NCBI GenBank assembly: GCA_030045215.1
Contig: JASIBJ010000193.1
Location: 1-6,639 of the forward strand
Length of the DNA stretch: 6,639 bases
Origin: Streptosporangiaceae bacterium
GTDB lineage: Bacteria > Actinomycetota > Actinomycetes > Streptosporangiales > Streptosporangiaceae
Direction: 5' to 3'
Below are positions 4,956-6,639 of the stretch, piece after piece. The position numbers were made by a program, and so were the translations under genes. How positions within the stretch are numbered: position 1 is the first letter of the stretch; every line of letters begins with the position of its first letter. The notes beneath the pieces are model-generated. The model was not told the origin of the DNA. It did no database searches and worked only from the letters and a program-made list of their open reading frames with translations.

Positions 4956-5666
4956 CGCCACGCCGGGGTCGCACAACACTCGCTCAAGCCCGATCCTCCT
5001 CACCATGGGCCGCCGACCTCAGCAGCCGAAGTCCGCACTTCCCCGAGGCGTCCTCAGGCGTTCGAGCTTCGCTCGCGTGGCCGACGGACGCCCGCGCGAC
5101 CATCACGCCCCGCAGGCTACCCTGGCGCACTCTGACGTCCACCATTACATGCGACGGAAACGCCTCCGTCACGATGGTGCAACAGCATCATTAAGCGCCG
5201 ATTCCGGTGCCATTAGATTCACTCGCTGAAATGACGCCGAGCGCCAAAACCAGCGGCGAGCAAGCCGATCACGCGGGCGCCTGACAGCGCTCACAGGTTG
5301 CGTTCCCTGAGTTCGAGCACGAGCGCGTCCAGGCGACTCTTCGCGATCGGCCTGCATCCCGGCAGAGACCTGATTGCGCCGGGTGGGCGGGCTCCTCATC
5401 GTCGCTGGCGTGGCCGAGCCCGGGCTTCGTGCAGAGCTTGGTGGCGGGAGGACGCTGTCATCGGTCGAATTTGACGCTTGCCGGCCATGACCAGGCCAAA
5501 TCGCGGACGGACAATATGTCTAGTATTGGTATTTGCTAGTTCCCGAATATTCTTCCCTCGTCTTTCTGCCCCCGACAACACGTTCACGCACCGGCGCGAA
5601 TGCCTGTGCTGCGGCCGAGCACGCACCCCCTCCGCCAGCGCACACGCGACCGGACGGCCGGGAGTT
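4956..5666. other. Gene-poor stretch with hairpins and A+T-rich patches
   Basis: I see no convincing gene here. Short frames exist on both strands, but they lack recognisable motifs and the third-position G+C expected here. On the minus strand the bases for SRLDALVLELRERNL-stop (5338-5291) look coding and might be the end of a decayed gene; an upstream frame would join only through one or more frameshifts. A nested hairpin lies at 5140-5179. Around 5500-5565 the composition becomes clearly A+T-rich, with a GAATATTC palindrome at 5545-5552 and CTAG on both sides of a 12-base core. A 5-bp stem GTGCT/AGCAC (5606-5622), about 45 bases past the tag stop, could be a weak terminator. Confidence 0.5.
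5140..5179. repeat. Nested inverted repeat (two-part hairpin)
   Basis: Outer arms CACCAT (5140-5145) and ATGGTG (5174-5179) are perfect complements, as are inner arms GACGGA (5153-5158) and TCCGTC (5165-5170). The loop is 6 bases and the internal loop is asymmetric (7 and 3 bases). No U-tract follows on either strand and no gene flanks it closely. It could be structured RNA or a remnant of a mobile-element end. Confidence 0.45.
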
Positions 5667-6275
5667 TCACGACGAGGCGACGCGTCCCGCGTCCCTGATG
5701 ACGCACGCGGCCAGATGGTCGTTCACAACCCCGCACGCCTGCATGGTCGCGTATGCCGTCACCGGTCCGGTGAAGGAGAATCCATGACGGCGCAACTCCT
5801 TCGACAGGGCCTTGGACTCCGGCGACGAGGACGGCACGTCGGACAGGCTGACCGGCGCTTCAATGTGATGAGGCGCGAACCTCCAGATCAGCTCGCCTAG
5901 CCCAACCGGCAGCGCCACGACCGCCCTGGCATTCCCGATCGCCGCTTCGATCTTGGCCCGGTTCCTGACAATGCCTGTATCGGCCAGCAGGCGAGCGACA
6001 TCGTCCTGACCGAAGCGTGCCACGGTCTCGATATCGAAGGCACCGAACGCGGCCCGGAAGTTCTCGCGCTTGCGCAAGATCGTGAGCCACGACAGGCCGG
6101 ACTGAAATGCCTCGAGGCACAGGTGCTCGAAGAGCGCGTTGTCGTCGTGGACCGGCCTGCCCCATTCGGTGTCGTGGTAGGGCAGGTACTCGGGGGCGCC
6201 TAGGCTCCACGGACACCGCAGCAGGCCGTCAGGACCGGGCGCGGCCTGACCGGTGCTCCCCGCGGACTCGCTCAC
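5667..6275 (-). CDS. tag: DNA-3-methyladenine glycosylase I
   Basis: This 202-residue base-excision repair enzyme removes 3-methyladenine from alkylated DNA. It matches E. coli Tag (187 residues) along its length. The N-terminal zinc ligand is Cys21 in RCPW, followed by YHDTEWGRPVHDD (33-45), CLEAFQSGLSWLTILRKREN (53-72), GIVRNRAKIEAAIGNARA (101-118) and CGVVNDHLAAC (181-191). All four zinc-snap ligands are present (Cys21, His34, His187, Cys191, equivalent to Cys4, His17, His175, Cys179). So are the base-pocket residues Tyr33, Glu55 and Trp63 (Tyr16, Glu38, Trp46), so the enzyme should be active. It has a 17-residue N-terminal extension rich in small residues. The start is GTG at 6275-6273, overlapping the upstream gene's TGA as GTGA. 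The Shine-Dalgarno sequence is weak, so translation probably depends on coupling. No Met codon offers an alternative start near the domain. Confidence 0.95.
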   Translation of the reverse strand: MSESAGSTGQAAPGPDGLLRCPWSLGAPEYLPYHDTEWGRPVHDDNALFEHLCLEAFQSGLSWLTILRKRENFRAAFGAFDIETVARFGQDDVARLLADTGIVRNRAKIEAAIGNARAVVALPVGLGELIWRFAPHHIEAPVSLSDVPSSSPESKALSKELRRHGFSFTGPVTAYATMQACGVVNDHLAACVIRDAGRVASS

Positions 6276-6637
6276 GAGTCGTCACCGCTGCCCGGAGCCT
6301 GGCTGCCCTGAGTGACCGATTCAGCGGGGCGGGCCGGCTCAAGGGCCTCGCTCGCGCCCTCAGCCATCTCGCCCGAGCGCGGCAGGTCAAGCAGCGCACC
6401 TTCCTTGCGCTCGCCCTCGGGCTGCAGTTCGCTGAGCCGGGAGCGCAGCCACGCGATCTCCGCGTCGCGGTCGGCAAGGGCCCGGCCTGCGAGCAGGAGC
6501 GCGTACTCGGTGGCCCCGGCATGGTAGCCAAGCAGGGCCGGCGGAGGCCGGTACCGCGCGACATCAGCCCCGGTCTCGAAGTCCGCGACGGGCGGCGAGT
6601 CCTCAGTCGGCCCCGCTAGCTCGCCACCACGACCCAT
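6272..6637 (-). CDS. Uncharacterised protein with short coiled coil, upstream of tag (may extend past the edge)
   Basis: I do not recognise this protein. As read from the ATG at 6635-6637 it has 121 residues, but the frame is still open at the window edge two bases further on, so it could be longer. The central part (about residues 28-75) looks ordered: ARYRPPPALLGYHAGATEYA is followed by a probable amphipathic helix ALADRDAEIAWLRSRLSELQ that could form a short coiled coil. The C-terminal 40 residues are low-complexity and rich in Ala, Glu, Gly, Pro and Ser. There is no membrane segment or signal peptide in the visible part. Its TGA overlaps the tag GTG, so the two are co-transcribed and probably translationally coupled. 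In M. tuberculosis a small conserved gene (Rv1209) also precedes tagA, but I cannot show homology from sequence alone. Confidence 0.7.
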   Translation of the reverse strand: MGRGGELAGPTEDSPPVADFETGADVARYRPPPALLGYHAGATEYALLLAGRALADRDAEIAWLRSRLSELQPEGERKEGALLDLPRSGEMAEGASEALEPARPAESVTQGSQAPGSGDDS

Positions 6638-6639
6638 GG

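Noticed and set aside
5169..5626. Two minus-strand frames of 76 codons each (5396-5626 and 5169-5399) joined by an ATGA overlap
   Set aside because: The overlap is suggestive of coupling, but third-position G+C is low, the products are Arg-rich with no motif, and the frame usage appears to change within the second.
1..6639. tRNA, rRNA, CRISPR array, insertion sequence or integrase
   Set aside because: I looked on both strands and saw no regularly spaced repeats, cloverleaf-like segments, transposase or integrase motifs, or terminal inverted repeats.

Overview
The window looks like chromosomal DNA from a high-GC actinomycete (Streptomyces, Streptosporangiales or a relative). It is strongly G+C-rich. 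It carries a DUF3117 protein, two DUF397 proteins and an XRE/DUF5753 regulator, which are families largely confined to Actinomycetota. I cannot name a genus.

Layout, left to right. A leucyl-aminopeptidase (M17) gene on the minus strand runs off the left edge, and a 55-residue DUF3117 gene lies just upstream of it. A divergent plus-strand crotonase-fold gene (1283-2068, PaaG-like) faces a four-gene minus-strand regulatory cluster: an ATP-binding GHKL/anti-sigma-type protein (2151-3110), a DUF397 protein (3413-3622), a helix-turn-helix DUF5753 regulator (3619-4479) and a second, divergent DUF397 protein (4639-4890). About 750 bases without a convincing gene follow (4913-5666). They hold hairpins and A+T-rich stretches. 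At the right end, a DNA-3-methyladenine glycosylase I gene (tag, 5667-6275) is coupled by overlap to an unrecognised coiled-coil protein at the window edge.

The central cluster has the composition of the WhiJ/AbaA-type systems of Streptomyces: an HTH regulator, its DUF397 partner and an anti-sigma-like ATPase. The regulator and its DUF397 gene overlap by ATGA and probably share a transcript, which ends at a 12-bp perfect hairpin. The ATPase then has its own promoter. The promoter regions of the regulator and of the ATPase carry related palindromes of the form TGTGAA-K-CACA, each just downstream of a candidate -10. This suggests that one protein, most simply the HTH regulator, controls both units.

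The flanking genes (tag, DUF3117, M17 peptidase) are housekeeping types. From memory, tag and the DUF3117 gene are adjacent in Mycobacterium tuberculosis (Rv1210-Rv1211). Here they are about 4.7 kb apart on the same strand, so the regulatory cluster may sit in a variable slot of an otherwise conserved neighbourhood. The most unusual local structure is the leader of the second DUF397 gene: a strong hairpin followed at once by a tandem 11-bp repeat. The repeat makes three overlapping ATG starts in three frames, and the first two encode only Met-Arg-Thr-Ser-stop.
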